A stretch of 64,000 bases of DNA from Lentibacillus halodurans (GTDB lineage Bacteria > Bacillota > Bacilli > Bacillales > Amphibacillaceae): assembly GCF_900112045.1 (NCBI RefSeq), contig NZ_FOJW01000005.1, positions 62,001 to 126,000 of the forward strand, read 5' to 3'. The notes beneath the pieces are model-generated. The model ran no database searches. It saw nothing but the letters and a program-made list of their open reading frames with translations, and was not told the DNA's origin. Positions within the stretch are counted from its first letter, which is position 1. Each line of letters starts with the position of its first letter. This document shows positions 8,605-17,132 of this stretch, piece by piece. The position numbers and the translations under genes are program-made.

Positions 8605-10662
8605 GTGCCGCTAAGTGAACGGGATAATAAGATTCTTGATGAATTGATTCGCAACCCTGGCATCACAAGTATGCTGTTGGAACAAAAACACAGCTTAACA
8701 CGCAGGCAGCTTGGTTACAGCATTAACAAAATTAATGACTGGCTGATGAGTAAAAACCTTCCGAGTATTGAAAGAACAAGAAAAGGACATTTTATGATCG
8801 ATCAGGCCGTTTTTACAAAGCTTGGTGCTGAAGACGAAACCGCTCCAATGGAAACTGCGGTTCTGACAAGCGACCAGCGAATGCGGTTTATGATCATTAT
8901 GCTATTGAGCAGTGAAGATGAACTGTCGCTTCATCATTTCACAAGTGAACTGGATGTAAGCAAGAATACGGCTTTGAAAGATTTAAAAGAAGCCCAGAAA
9001 TTTCTGGATGATTATACGTTGAGCATCCGGTATTCGCGGAAATACGGCTATTTACTGGAAGGCAGGGAATTCCAGATTCGCAAACTGCTCATGACGATCA
9101 CCTATCAGATCATGTTTATGCATGATGGGGAAAAAAGATTGAAGGAGTTAGCGTCAATCGATGACCGTGAAGTGGCTGAATACCATGACCGTATCGAAAA
9201 TGTCGAGAACAAGCTGAATCTGAAATTTACGGATGAGAAGCTTGAAACCATGCCTTATGTCCTGATATTGATTCTCAGAAGGATTGAAAAAGGCCATGCC
9301 ATTAATCTTTTTTCAATTGAATATGAAGAGCTTTCACATACGAAGGAATATCAGGCGACAGAAGAAATATTCTGCAATGCGGAAGCAATCCCAATGGAAG
9401 AGCGGTTATTCATTACACTTCATTTGCTGACGACAAATGTTTATTCGACCGAGTTCCAGGCGGAAGAGGATGTCATTCCCAATCTGATGCCTGCCATCGA
9501 TAATATGCTGCGACTGTTTGAAAAAAGTGCCTGTATTTATTTGCAGGATCGTAATCAGCTCTTGGATAAATTACTGCAGCACGTTAAACCAGCGTATTAC
9601 CGTATTAAATATCAGCTGTCGGATACGATTTCGCCCCAGGATTTGTTAAGTCATGAATTTAAGGAATTGCATCATTTGGTTAAACGTTCAATAAAGCCGC
9701 TTGCAGATTTGATTGGAAGCCGTATTCCTGACAATGAAATCACTTATATTACCATGCTGATTGGCGGCTGGATGAAACGGCATGGCGAAAGTATTGAGAA
9801 GAAGATAAAAGCGATTGTTGTCTGTCCACAGGGCGTATCGGTGTCCAGACTGATGTTTAACGAATTAAGCGAATTGTTTCCTGAGATTGTCTTTCTTGAT
9901 TCACTGTCTGTTCGCGAATTCCTAAAATACGAACTGAATTACGACATCGTATTCGCACCGACTTTTTTGGAAACGGATAAAAAATTGTTTATAGCCAAAG
10001 CATTTCTTGGATATGAAGAAAGACAGCGTCTCAGAAAACAAGTCATGCTGGAGCTGCATGGGTATTTACCTCATGACTTGAATGTCGAAGAGCTGATGGC
10101 GATTATTCGCAGCCATGCTTCAATTGAAAATGAAAGCGGATTAGCAGAAGACTTGCAATGGTATGTGAATCGGGATGATGATTTATCCATTCACCAGACG
10201 CCTGACAGGAAAACCGTCAATTTAGATCAGCTGATTACACCCGGGACGATTAGTTTGCAAAATAATGCTGATTCATGGGAAGAAGCAGTCCGGGTGAGTG
10301 CACAGCCGCTGATTGAAAGCAGTGTTATCACACCAGCTTATGTGGAGGCAATGCTTTACTATTCACGAGAAGATCCGTATATCGTTATTGGCCCGAATAT
10401 GGCGATCCCGCATGCTTCCCCGGAGGATGGGGTCAATGAGATTGGGATGAGCCTATTGAGATTAAGGAAGGGTGTTAAGTTTTCAACAGACTACAACATT
10501 CATCTGATTATCGTTATTGCTGCGGCAGATAAGCACCAGCATTTACATGCACTAATGCAATTAATGAAACTTGCCGGTTCGGAAAAGGATCGGAATCGTA
10601 TGATATATGCCACCTCTGCTGAAGAGATTCATGACATCATACAATCATATTCGACTGATTAA
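8605..10662 (+). CDS. PRD-domain transcriptional regulator with PTS IIB-like and IIA domains
   Basis: A 685-residue BglG/MtlR-type regulator: N-terminal tandem helix-turn-helix segments (to about residue 155; LTRRQLGYSINKI, LDVSKNTALKDLKE), two PRDs (about 195-405), a IIB-like domain (VVCPQGVSVSRL near 412) and a C-terminal IIA domain with IPHASPEDGV near 602. The GTG start at 8605 is chosen because GGAAGGAGGG lies 7 bases upstream. It heads the galactitol-type PTS operon and should activate it when its PRDs are in the correct phosphorylation state. A cre-like site upstream suggests CcpA control. Its layout matches the truncated regulator at the left edge, so the two operons may share ancestry. 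Confidence 0.92.
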   Translation: MPLSERDNKILDELIRNPGITSMLLEQKHSLTRRQLGYSINKINDWLMSKNLPSIERTRKGHFMIDQAVFTKLGAEDETAPMETAVLTSDQRMRFMIIMLLSSEDELSLHHFTSELDVSKNTALKDLKEAQKFLDDYTLSIRYSRKYGYLLEGREFQIRKLLMTITYQIMFMHDGEKRLKELASIDDREVAEYHDRIENVENKLNLKFTDEKLETMPYVLILILRRIEKGHAINLFSIEYEELSHTKEYQATEEIFCNAEAIPMEERLFITLHLLTTNVYSTEFQAEEDVIPNLMPAIDNMLRLFEKSACIYLQDRNQLLDKLLQHVKPAYYRIKYQLSDTISPQDLLSHEFKELHHLVKRSIKPLADLIGSRIPDNEITYITMLIGGWMKRHGESIEKKIKAIVVCPQGVSVSRLMFNELSELFPEIVFLDSLSVREFLKYELNYDIVFAPTFLETDKKLFIAKAFLGYEERQRLRKQVMLELHGYLPHDLNVEELMAIIRSHASIENESGLAEDLQWYVNRDDDLSIHQTPDRKTVNLDQLITPGTISLQNNADSWEEAVRVSAQPLIESSVITPAYVEAMLYYSREDPYIVIGPNMAIPHASPEDGVNEIGMSLLRLRKGVKFSTDYNIHLIIVIAAADKHQHLHALMQLMKLAGSEKDRNRMIYATSAEEIHDIIQSYSTD

Positions 10663-10702
10663 CCAGGTGGCATTTTACAGCTTAGATAAAGGGGTGCCGG
10701 GA

Positions 10703-11188
10703 ATGAGTGAATTATACTTTGACGAATCTGTCATTCTATTAAACGTAGAAGGTGACTCAAAAGAAGAGATTTTAACCCAAATGGGCCAAAATCTGGCAGA
10801 CAAAAACCTTGTGAAGGAAAGCTTCATCCATGCAATTATTACTAGAGAAAGTGAATTTGCAACCGGCCTGCCAACGGGAGATGTTTCGGTTGCCATCCCG
10901 CATACAGATGTGGAACATGTCATTCAGAAAACAATAAGTGTAGGTGTTTTAAAAAATACGGTTCATTTCGGCGTGATGGGAGATGAGAATGAGACGACTC
11001 CAGTAAAAATTGTATTTCTGCTGGCGATGGATGAAACCCATTCACAACTGTCACTGCTGCAGAAGCTAATGCAAGTTTTTCAGGATCAGCATACATTACA
11101 TCGTTTGACGAATGCTGCTGATGAAACAGAAATCAGACATGTGATGGAAGATAAATTGGACATGGCAGCACTTAAAGGAGGTGAGTAA
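10703..11188 (+). CDS. PTS sugar transporter subunit IIA, galactitol type (GatA-like)
   Basis: A 161-residue IIA protein with phospho-histidine motif VAIPHTDVEHV near residue 66 and the overall pattern of GatA/fructose-type IIA domains. ATG 10703 is selected because AAAGGGG lies 8 bases before it; the open frame further upstream overlaps the regulator gene and has no ribosome site. It is followed by IIB, whose start lies just past its stop. It delivers phosphate to the GatB-like protein. Confidence 0.9.
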   Translation: MSELYFDESVILLNVEGDSKEEILTQMGQNLADKNLVKESFIHAIITRESEFATGLPTGDVSVAIPHTDVEHVIQKTISVGVLKNTVHFGVMGDENETTPVKIVFLLAMDETHSQLSLLQKLMQVFQDQHTLHRLTNAADETEIRHVMEDKLDMAALKGGE

Positions 11189-11189
11189 C

Positions 11190-11474
11190 ATGAAAAAGAA
11201 ACAAGTATTGGTAGCGTGCGGCGCAGGTATTGCAACGTCAACTGTCGTAAATGGTGCGATTGAGGATATGGCAAAAGAACATGGTCTTGATGTTGATTTA
11301 AAACAAATCAAAATATCTGAAGTGGGCAGTTACGAAGACACTGCTGACTTATTGGTTACGACAGCAATGACTAAGAAAGAGTTTCCATTCCCGGTCATCA
11401 ATGCGCGCTCATTCCTGACAGGTATCGGGACAGAAGAAACCAAAAAGCAAATCTTAGAAGAACTTCAAAAGTAA
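11190..11474 (+). CDS. PTS sugar transporter subunit IIB, galactitol type (GatB-like)
   Basis: A 94-residue IIB with the P-loop-like cysteine motif VLVACGAGIATSTVV (Cys near residue 9), standard for GatB. The start is ATG 11190 behind GGAGGTGAG, a ribosome site lying in the last codons of the IIA gene. It passes phosphate to a hexitol or pentitol as it is transported by the GatC-like permease. Confidence 0.92.
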   Translation: MKKKQVLVACGAGIATSTVVNGAIEDMAKEHGLDVDLKQIKISEVGSYEDTADLLVTTAMTKKEFPFPVINARSFLTGIGTEETKKQILEELQK

Positions 11475-11602
11475 AAACGATGAATTTCTAAAGGATGAAA
11501 GAGAGTGGAAAACTTCGGCAATCCCATGAGTAGAGGCGGATGCCGGGTTTTCCAAACAGGATAAATCAGATTTCGGTTGGAATGAAGAAGGGGGAAGAAA
11601 AA

Positions 11603-12862
11603 ATGGAAGGTTTTGTTGATGCAATTCAAGCCTTTTTGGATTTAGGAGCAACCGTCATTTTACCAGTTGTTATATTTTTGCTGGGCTTATTATTTGGTCA
11701 AAAACCGGGTAAAGCATTCCGTTCCGGTTTAACAATTGGGGTAGCATTCGTCGGTATTTTTCTTGTTGTCGACTTGCTTGTCAATAATTTGGGTCCTGCA
11801 GCACAAGGAATGGTCGATCGATTAGGCGTCGAATTGAATGTCATTGATGTCGGCTGGCCGGCAACATCATCCATTGCCTGGGCATCTGCCGTAGCTGCAT
11901 TCATTATTCCGCTTGGATTGGTTGTAAACGTTGCCATGCTCCTGACAAAAACCACGAAAACAATGAATGTGGATATTTGGAACTTCTGGCACTACACATT
12001 TATGGCAGCGGTTATTTATACGATTTCAGGAAGTATCGTTCAGGGATTAATTGCTGCGGTCATTTTCCAAATCATCACACTGAAAATCGCCGACTGGACA
12101 GCGCCGATGGTTAATGACTTCTATGAGCTGCCGGGTGTTTCGATTGCAACTGGAAGTACTGTTTCCTACGCACCAGGTATTTGGTTAGTAAAATTACTTC
12201 AAAAAATACCTGGGTTAAAAAATTTGAATGCTGATCCGGAAACGATCCAAAAACGTTTTGGCGTATTTGGCGAATCAATCTTTATCGGCTTATTTTTAGG
12301 TGCTGCTATCGGTGCACTGGCAGGCTATAGTGTTGGAGATATTATCGATATCGGGATGTCAATGGCTGCCGTTATGGTGTTAATGCCACGCATGGTTAAA
12401 ATCCTGATGGAAGGATTAATGCCTGTTTCCGAGTCTGCTCGTGAGTGGCTTAACAAGCACTTTGGCGACAAAGAGATTCATATCGGACTTGACGCAGCTG
12501 TTTTGCTTGGTCATCCATCCGTTATTGCAACAGCCTTGATTCTCGTCCCCATTACCGTTTTATTGGCGGTTATTTTGCCGGGCAATGCATTATTGCCATT
12601 CGGTGATTTGGCAACGATTCCGTTTGTTGTTGCCTTCATTGTAGGTGCGGCAAGAGGTAATATTGTCCATTCAGTCATTGTGGGTACGATCATGATTGCT
12701 TTATCCCTTTACATGGCAACCGATATTGCAACAGTGTTTACGCAAATGGCTGAAAATGCTGAATTTGATATGCCAGAAGGATCAGCAATGATTTCAAGTA
12801 TTGACCAGGGTGGCAACTTGATTAACTGGATCATATGGAGGTTCTTTGAATTGTTTAACTAA
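11603..12862 (+). CDS. gatC: PTS galactitol-type permease IIC (GatC-like)
   Basis: A 419-residue polytopic protein (about ten hydrophobic segments) beginning MEGFVDAIQAFLDLGATVILP, as in GatC permeases; it includes the family block VNDFYELPGVSIATGSTVSYAPGIWL. ATG 11603 follows AAGGGGGAAG; the longer frame from 11540 lacks a ribosome site. GatC-family permeases carry galactitol but also pentitols such as D-arabitol, ribitol or xylitol in lactobacilli and enterococci. The operon lacks tagatose-6-phosphate kinase and tagatose-bisphosphate aldolase, so galactitol itself is not certain. Confidence 0.88.
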   Translation: MEGFVDAIQAFLDLGATVILPVVIFLLGLLFGQKPGKAFRSGLTIGVAFVGIFLVVDLLVNNLGPAAQGMVDRLGVELNVIDVGWPATSSIAWASAVAAFIIPLGLVVNVAMLLTKTTKTMNVDIWNFWHYTFMAAVIYTISGSIVQGLIAAVIFQIITLKIADWTAPMVNDFYELPGVSIATGSTVSYAPGIWLVKLLQKIPGLKNLNADPETIQKRFGVFGESIFIGLFLGAAIGALAGYSVGDIIDIGMSMAAVMVLMPRMVKILMEGLMPVSESAREWLNKHFGDKEIHIGLDAAVLLGHPSVIATALILVPITVLLAVILPGNALLPFGDLATIPFVVAFIVGAARGNIVHSVIVGTIMIALSLYMATDIATVFTQMAENAEFDMPEGSAMISSIDQGGNLINWIIWRFFELFN

Positions 12863-12922
12863 TCGTCCTCTCATTTAAGTAAACATGAACTGCTAGCTAG
12901 AATATGGTAGGAGGCGTTATCG

Positions 12923-13954
12923 ATGAAGGCTTTAGTTAAAACTGATCTGGGATTTGGTCATTTGGCGATTCAGGAAAAAGAAGTATGGCAGCCTGGCAAA
13001 GATCAAGTGAAGATAGAAGTAAAATATGCAGGGATTTGCGGTTCCGATATTCACACGTATGAGGGGCATTACAAAGTTGCTGCACCGGTAACCTTAGGAC
13101 ATGAATTTGCCGGTGAAGTGGTTGAAGTCGGTGAAGGTGTCACTGACTTCAAACCAGGTGATCGTGTAACATCCGAAACAACATTTTACATTTGTGGAAA
13201 ATGTAAATATTGCCAGTCCGGAGACTATAATCTCTGTAATCATCGGAAAGGGCTGGGGACACAGCAGGACGGCGGTTTTGCCAAATATTTAATTGCTCGT
13301 CATAATAGCTTGCATCATCTCCCGGAAAATGTCAGTTATAAGGAAGCAGCGATGACTGAGCCGCTGGCATGTACGCACCATGCTGTTTCCAAAACAACTA
13401 TCAATGATGGGGATGTTGCCGTTGTTATTGGGCCGGGACCGATTGGACTATTCACAGCACAAGTGGCAAAAAGCCGTGGCGCTGAAGTTATTGTCACCGG
13501 TTTATCAAATGATAAAGTGCGTCTGGATAAAGCAGAAGAACTGGGTCTTGATCATGTCGTCAATATTCAGGAACAGGATGTCAAAGAACTGGTTCATCGT
13601 TTGACAGAAGGATATGGCGCAGATCTTGTATTTGAATGCTCAGGTGCTGTTCCTGCGGCAAAACAAGGCCTTGATCTATTACGCAAAAAAGGACAATATG
13701 CCCAAGTTGGTATTTTCCCGGAGTCAGATATCCAATTTGATATGGAAAAAGTGATCCAAAAAGAAATCCGGGTAGTCGGCAGCAGAAGTCAAAAGCCGGC
13801 TGACTGGGAGCCATCATTGAAACTGATGAACAATGGATCTGTCAACGCAAAAGATATGGTGACACATGAATTTGATATTACCCAATGGGATGAAGCGTAC
13901 AGCGCCATCAAAGACGGTGAAGCGATCAAGGTATTATTGACGCCTGTTGACTAA
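12923..13954 (+). CDS. zinc-dependent polyol (phosphate) dehydrogenase, sorbitol dehydrogenase-like
   Basis: A 343-residue medium-chain dehydrogenase. Catalytic zinc ligands are Cys in GICGSDIHTYEGHY (about residue 38) and His/Glu in GHEFAGEV (about 61-62); the four structural-zinc cysteines are in ICGKCKYCQSGDYNLC (about 91-106). The Rossmann glycines are VVIGPGPIGLF near 168. The family oxidises a secondary alcohol of a polyol or polyol phosphate with NAD(P). It has a good ribosome site (TAGGAGG) 61 bp after the permease. A second dehydrogenase lies at the end of the same operon, suggesting two polyols or two oxidation positions. Confidence 0.88.
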   Translation: MKALVKTDLGFGHLAIQEKEVWQPGKDQVKIEVKYAGICGSDIHTYEGHYKVAAPVTLGHEFAGEVVEVGEGVTDFKPGDRVTSETTFYICGKCKYCQSGDYNLCNHRKGLGTQQDGGFAKYLIARHNSLHHLPENVSYKEAAMTEPLACTHHAVSKTTINDGDVAVVIGPGPIGLFTAQVAKSRGAEVIVTGLSNDKVRLDKAEELGLDHVVNIQEQDVKELVHRLTEGYGADLVFECSGAVPAAKQGLDLLRKKGQYAQVGIFPESDIQFDMEKVIQKEIRVVGSRSQKPADWEPSLKLMNNGSVNAKDMVTHEFDITQWDEAYSAIKDGEAIKVLLTPVD

Positions 13955-13973
13955 ACCACAGGAAGTGAGCTGA

Positions 13974-14651
13974 TTGCAAGTGAAAAAGCACGATTTGATT
14001 CATATCATTGACTATACACTGTTGAAACCAACTGTAAGCAAGACAGATATAAAGGGTTTTTGCCAGGAAACGATCGAATATGGATTTAAAACAGTTTTCG
14101 TCAATCCGTATTATGTATCATATGCTTATGAGCTGTTATCGCCCCACAATATTAAAGTTGGCGTGCCGATTGGATTCTCACTGGGTGGTGCCACGACTCA
14201 AACAAAGGTGACGGAAACAAAAGAGGCGATGAAGAATGGTGCCGAAGAAATTGATATGCTGATTAATCTGGGCGCCTTGAAGTCACATGAATTCGATGTT
14301 GTCAAATATGATATAGCTGAAGTAGTTAAAGCATCTGAAGGACTGACAACAAAGGTTATTATTGAAAATGGTTTGCTGACAGACGAGGAAAAAGTTACGG
14401 CTGCCAAGCTGATTGTAGAATCGGGTGCGGATTTTGTCAAGACAGCCACGGGATTTAACGGCGGCGGCGCGACCGTTGAAGATGTGAAACGCTTGCGCTC
14501 GGCTGTAGGCGATGATTTTGGTGTTAAAGCAGCCGGCGGTATCCGCACGTATGAAGATGCTGAGGCTATTGTCGAAGCAGGCGCAGACCGGATTGGTGCC
14601 AGTGATGCAGTGGCGATTGTTTCCGGCGGTACATCAAATGCTGCCTATTAA
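13974..14651 (+). CDS. deoC: deoxyribose-phosphate aldolase (DeoC family)
   Basis: A 225-residue class I aldolase. The Schiff-base lysine lies in ADFVKTATGF (about residue 156), the proton-relay lysine in FGVKAAGGIRT (about 184), and the N-terminal Asp in IIDYTLLKPTV. The TTG at 13974 follows GGAAGTGAG and is the likely start; GTG 13980 is an alternative. DeoC normally splits 2-deoxyribose 5-phosphate to acetaldehyde and glyceraldehyde 3-phosphate. No nucleoside phosphorylase or deoxyribokinase is nearby. In a polyol PTS operon it may cleave a deoxy-ketose or deoxy-aldose phosphate produced by the two dehydrogenases. That last point is inference. Confidence 0.88.
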   Translation: MQVKKHDLIHIIDYTLLKPTVSKTDIKGFCQETIEYGFKTVFVNPYYVSYAYELLSPHNIKVGVPIGFSLGGATTQTKVTETKEAMKNGAEEIDMLINLGALKSHEFDVVKYDIAEVVKASEGLTTKVIIENGLLTDEEKVTAAKLIVESGADFVKTATGFNGGGATVEDVKRLRSAVGDDFGVKAAGGIRTYEDAEAIVEAGADRIGASDAVAIVSGGTSNAAY

Positions 14652-14734
14652 ATAGTGTTTATAATACAGGGACGATTGGGTATTATGATAGCTCAATCGC
14701 TCCCATCACTTTCATGATAGAAAAGAGGGTTAAC

Positions 14735-14890
14735 ATGGTTGATGCAATGCTGGAGTTTATGCTGGGACCCTTACGAGGAATAAGTGATTTTTATCTCGAC
14801 TATCAACTCTATTTTAATACCATCATTGTAGGATTTGCTTTATATAAAATCTTGTTCAGTCAAAAGAAGACGCAGGAATCAGCAAACTAA
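14735..14890 (+). CDS. 51-residue small membrane protein
   Basis: A short open frame from ATG 14735 with AAAAGAGGG five bases upstream, ending 24 bp before the next dehydrogenase start. It reads as an amphipathic N-terminus (MVDAMLEFMLGPLRGISDFY), one hydrophobic segment of about 17 residues (FNTIIVGFALYKILF) and a polar Lys/Gln-rich tail. Placement inside the operon with a good ribosome site and no frame damage supports a real gene. I do not recognise the family. An accessory role to the permease or a dehydrogenase is a guess. Confidence 0.6.
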   Translation: MVDAMLEFMLGPLRGISDFYLDYQLYFNTIIVGFALYKILFSQKKTQESAN

Positions 14891-14914
14891 CCAGAATCTG
14901 AAAGGGTGATAGAG

Positions 14915-15967
14915 ATGAGATCCCTTAATCTTTATGATAAACAGGATATACGATTTGAAGAATCAGCTGAACCTGTGATCGAACATGCAGATGACGTGTT
15001 GATTAAGGTAAAAGCTGTCGGGATTTGCGGTTCTGACATTTCACGCTACAAAAAATTGGGACCATATGTAAAAGGGATGACATTCGGACACGAGTTTTCA
15101 GGTGAAGTGGCAGCGGTTGGCAATGGTGTAGAAAGCGTTAAAGCAGGTACCCGTGTTGCCGGTTGTCCGACATTTTGCTGCGGTGAATGTGAAAGCTGTC
15201 AAAAAGGCGAACTATCCCGTTGTGAAAACCTGCATGTTACGGGCGCATGGCTTCCAGGTGCCTATGCGGAGTATGTAAAACTGCCTGCTAAAAATATTAT
15301 CCCGCTTCCGGATAATGTCGATTACGACACCGCTGCACTTGTCGAACCTTCTGCGGTAGTGGCACATGGCTTTTACCGCACGAGCATCCAGCCTGGTGCT
15401 GAGGTGGCCATTATGGGATGCGGCAGTATTGGCTTGCTTGCTGTGCAATGGGCCAAAATCTTTGGTGCCAAAACGGTGTATGCGATTGATATTGACGACA
15501 CTAAATTGGAAGTCGCCAAGCAAGTTGGAGCAGATGTGCTGATTAATTCATTAGAAAAACCGGCACATGAACAAATTAAGCTGCATACCAACGGCAAGGG
15601 TGTCGATTTAGCTGTTGAATCAGCGGGATCCCCCGTTACATCTGCGCAAGTATTTGCACTGCCGAAAAAAGGCGGCGAAGTCGTCTTCATGGGCATTCCA
15701 TATGCAGACATTCAAATGGAGCGTTTCTATTTTGAACGAATTGTCCGCAATGAACTGCGTGTGCTTGGATCCTGGAACGCCATTTCCTCACCATTCCCTG
15801 GAAAAGAATGGAGTTCTACCGTCCACTATATGAGCACAGGCCAAATCAATGTGAATCCAATGATCTCCCATCGACTGAATTTGCAGGAGGGGCCGGAAAC
15901 GTTTGATCATTTAATTAATGGGAAGGGCTCCTATGTGAAAGTTTTGTTTTATCCTGAAGTAGGATAG
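14915..15967 (+). CDS. gatD: zinc-dependent dehydrogenase, galactitol-1-phosphate 5-dehydrogenase-like (GatD family)
   Basis: A 350-residue medium-chain dehydrogenase: zinc ligands in GICGSDISRYKKLG and FGHEFSGEV, four structural cysteines in CCGECESCQKGELSRC (about residues 89-104), and nucleotide-binding MGCGSIGLLAVQ near 170. The C-terminal run LGSWNAISSPFPGKEW is typical of GatD-like proteins, which oxidise galactitol 1-phosphate to tagatose 6-phosphate. ATG 14915 is preferred to GTG 14906, which lies inside the ribosome site AAAGGGTGAT. It is the last gene of the operon and is followed by a terminator. The exact polyol phosphate is not known. Confidence 0.83.
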   Translation: MRSLNLYDKQDIRFEESAEPVIEHADDVLIKVKAVGICGSDISRYKKLGPYVKGMTFGHEFSGEVAAVGNGVESVKAGTRVAGCPTFCCGECESCQKGELSRCENLHVTGAWLPGAYAEYVKLPAKNIIPLPDNVDYDTAALVEPSAVVAHGFYRTSIQPGAEVAIMGCGSIGLLAVQWAKIFGAKTVYAIDIDDTKLEVAKQVGADVLINSLEKPAHEQIKLHTNGKGVDLAVESAGSPVTSAQVFALPKKGGEVVFMGIPYADIQMERFYFERIVRNELRVLGSWNAISSPFPGKEWSSTVHYMSTGQINVNPMISHRLNLQEGPETFDHLINGKGSYVKVLFYPEVG

Positions 15968-15981
15968 GGAAAAATAAAGTG

Positions 15982-16008
15982 AGCGCCCTAAGAGGGCGCT
16001 TTTTTTGT
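15982..16008 (+). terminator. rho-independent terminator of the galactitol-type operon
   Basis: AGCGCCCT pairs with AGGGCGCT across a 3-4 nt loop and is followed by a run of seven T. Confidence 0.92.
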
Positions 16009-16020
16009 TTTAAAGGACTG

Positions 16021-16083
16021 TTGACGCAGGCTGAAACTCGCTTTATGATAGGTTACAAAGGTAAGTTTAAATAACAAATGTAA
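16021..16083 (+). promoter_or_regulatory. sigma-A promoter with 31-bp SorC-type operator (site 1)
   Basis: TTGACG at 16021 and TATGAT at 16044 are 17 bp apart. Three bases later, the 31-bp operator spans 16053-16083: left half TTACAAAGGTAAG, 7-bp middle, right half AACAAATGTAA. The same layout recurs at four other promoters in the window. A repressor bound here would block transcription start, so the SorC gene just downstream is probably autoregulated. Confidence 0.82.
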
Positions 16084-16118
16084 CCTTACCGTAGCAAACT
16101 AAGGAAAAGAGCGATCGT

Positions 16119-17066
16119 ATGTTAAGCTGGGAAGAACGTCGGTTAATGGTGAAAGTGGCCAAACTATATTATTTTGAAGGGTGGACACAGGCGCAAATTG
16201 CTGAGAAAAATAATGTGTCACGCCCTGTGATCTCAAAACTACTGAACAATGCAAAAAAAGAAGGATTAGTTGAGATTTACATTAAAGATGAAACAGTGCA
16301 TACAGTTGATCTTGAGCAAAAACTCGAGAAGATGTATGAGCTTGACGGTGTGATGGTTGTCTCAACTGCCGGTTATGAACCGGTAATGGCAAAACGGCAG
16401 TTGGGTAAAACAGCTGCGGCGTATGTAAGTAAAAATATACAGGATGTAAGTAACTTGGGCATTTCCTGGGGAACGACGCTGTTATCGCTGATTGAGGAAT
16501 ATCCGTATGAACGCAGGGATAATATTCATATTGTTCCGATCGTCGGGGGAATGGGGACGAAGGATGTACATCTTCATTCCAATCAGCTTGCCTTTCATCT
16601 GGCACAAAAGATGAATACATCCTGTTCATATCTTTACGCCCCTGCAATGGTAGAGACGGATGATCTGAAGGAACGACTTGTAAACTCCAAAGATATTTCA
16701 CATGTTCTGGAAAAAGGCCGTAATGTCGATATAGCGCTTGTTAGTGTCGGGAATCCATATAAAAGCTCAACAATGGAGAAAATTGGCTATTTACAGGAGA
16801 GTGATCTCACATCACTAAGTAAAGCAGGTGCGGTTGGCGATATCAGTTCACGTTTCTTTGACGCAGCCGGTGAGGAGATCGACCACCCATTAAACAATCA
16901 GGTTATTGGTCTTAATCTGGAGGAAATAAAAAACATCCCGCAAGTTGTAGGAATTGTGGAAGGTTCCTATAAACTTGATAGTATAGAAGCAGCGCTACGG
17001 GGTGGTTATCTGGATGTACTGATTATTGACGATCAAACTGCCCAAGCGTTAGTTCAGGAATACTAA
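16119..17066 (+). CDS. SorC-family sugar-binding transcriptional regulator (copy 1)
   Basis: A 315-residue SorC/DeoR-type regulator. The helix-turn-helix covers about residues 20-45 (WTQAQIAEKNNVSRPVISKL); the sugar-phosphate-binding domain follows, with GISWGTTLLSL near 115 and IVPIVGGMG near 139. Members such as EryD, SorC, DeoR of B. subtilis and CggR sense phosphorylated sugars. The gene is monocistronic, with its own promoter carrying an operator and a strong terminator 2 bp after the stop codon. It resembles the second regulator at 20058. I infer that it represses the five-operator regulon until a phosphorylated intermediate binds. Confidence 0.9.
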   Translation: MLSWEERRLMVKVAKLYYFEGWTQAQIAEKNNVSRPVISKLLNNAKKEGLVEIYIKDETVHTVDLEQKLEKMYELDGVMVVSTAGYEPVMAKRQLGKTAAAYVSKNIQDVSNLGISWGTTLLSLIEEYPYERRDNIHIVPIVGGMGTKDVHLHSNQLAFHLAQKMNTSCSYLYAPAMVETDDLKERLVNSKDISHVLEKGRNVDIALVSVGNPYKSSTMEKIGYLQESDLTSLSKAGAVGDISSRFFDAAGEEIDHPLNNQVIGLNLEEIKNIPQVVGIVEGSYKLDSIEAALRGGYLDVLIIDDQTAQALVQEY

Positions 17067-17067
17067 C

Positions 17068-17107
17068 AAGAGGTGATCATCCGGATTTTGGATGATCACC
17101 TCTTTTC
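17068..17107. terminator. strong bidirectional terminator
   Basis: A perfect 15-bp stem (AAGAGGTGATCATCC against its complement) with a 7-nt loop. It has T-rich sequence on one side and A-rich on the other, between convergent genes, so it can serve both. Confidence 0.9.
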
Positions 17108-17132
17108 TGCATCAATTGTTGATAATGGACGA

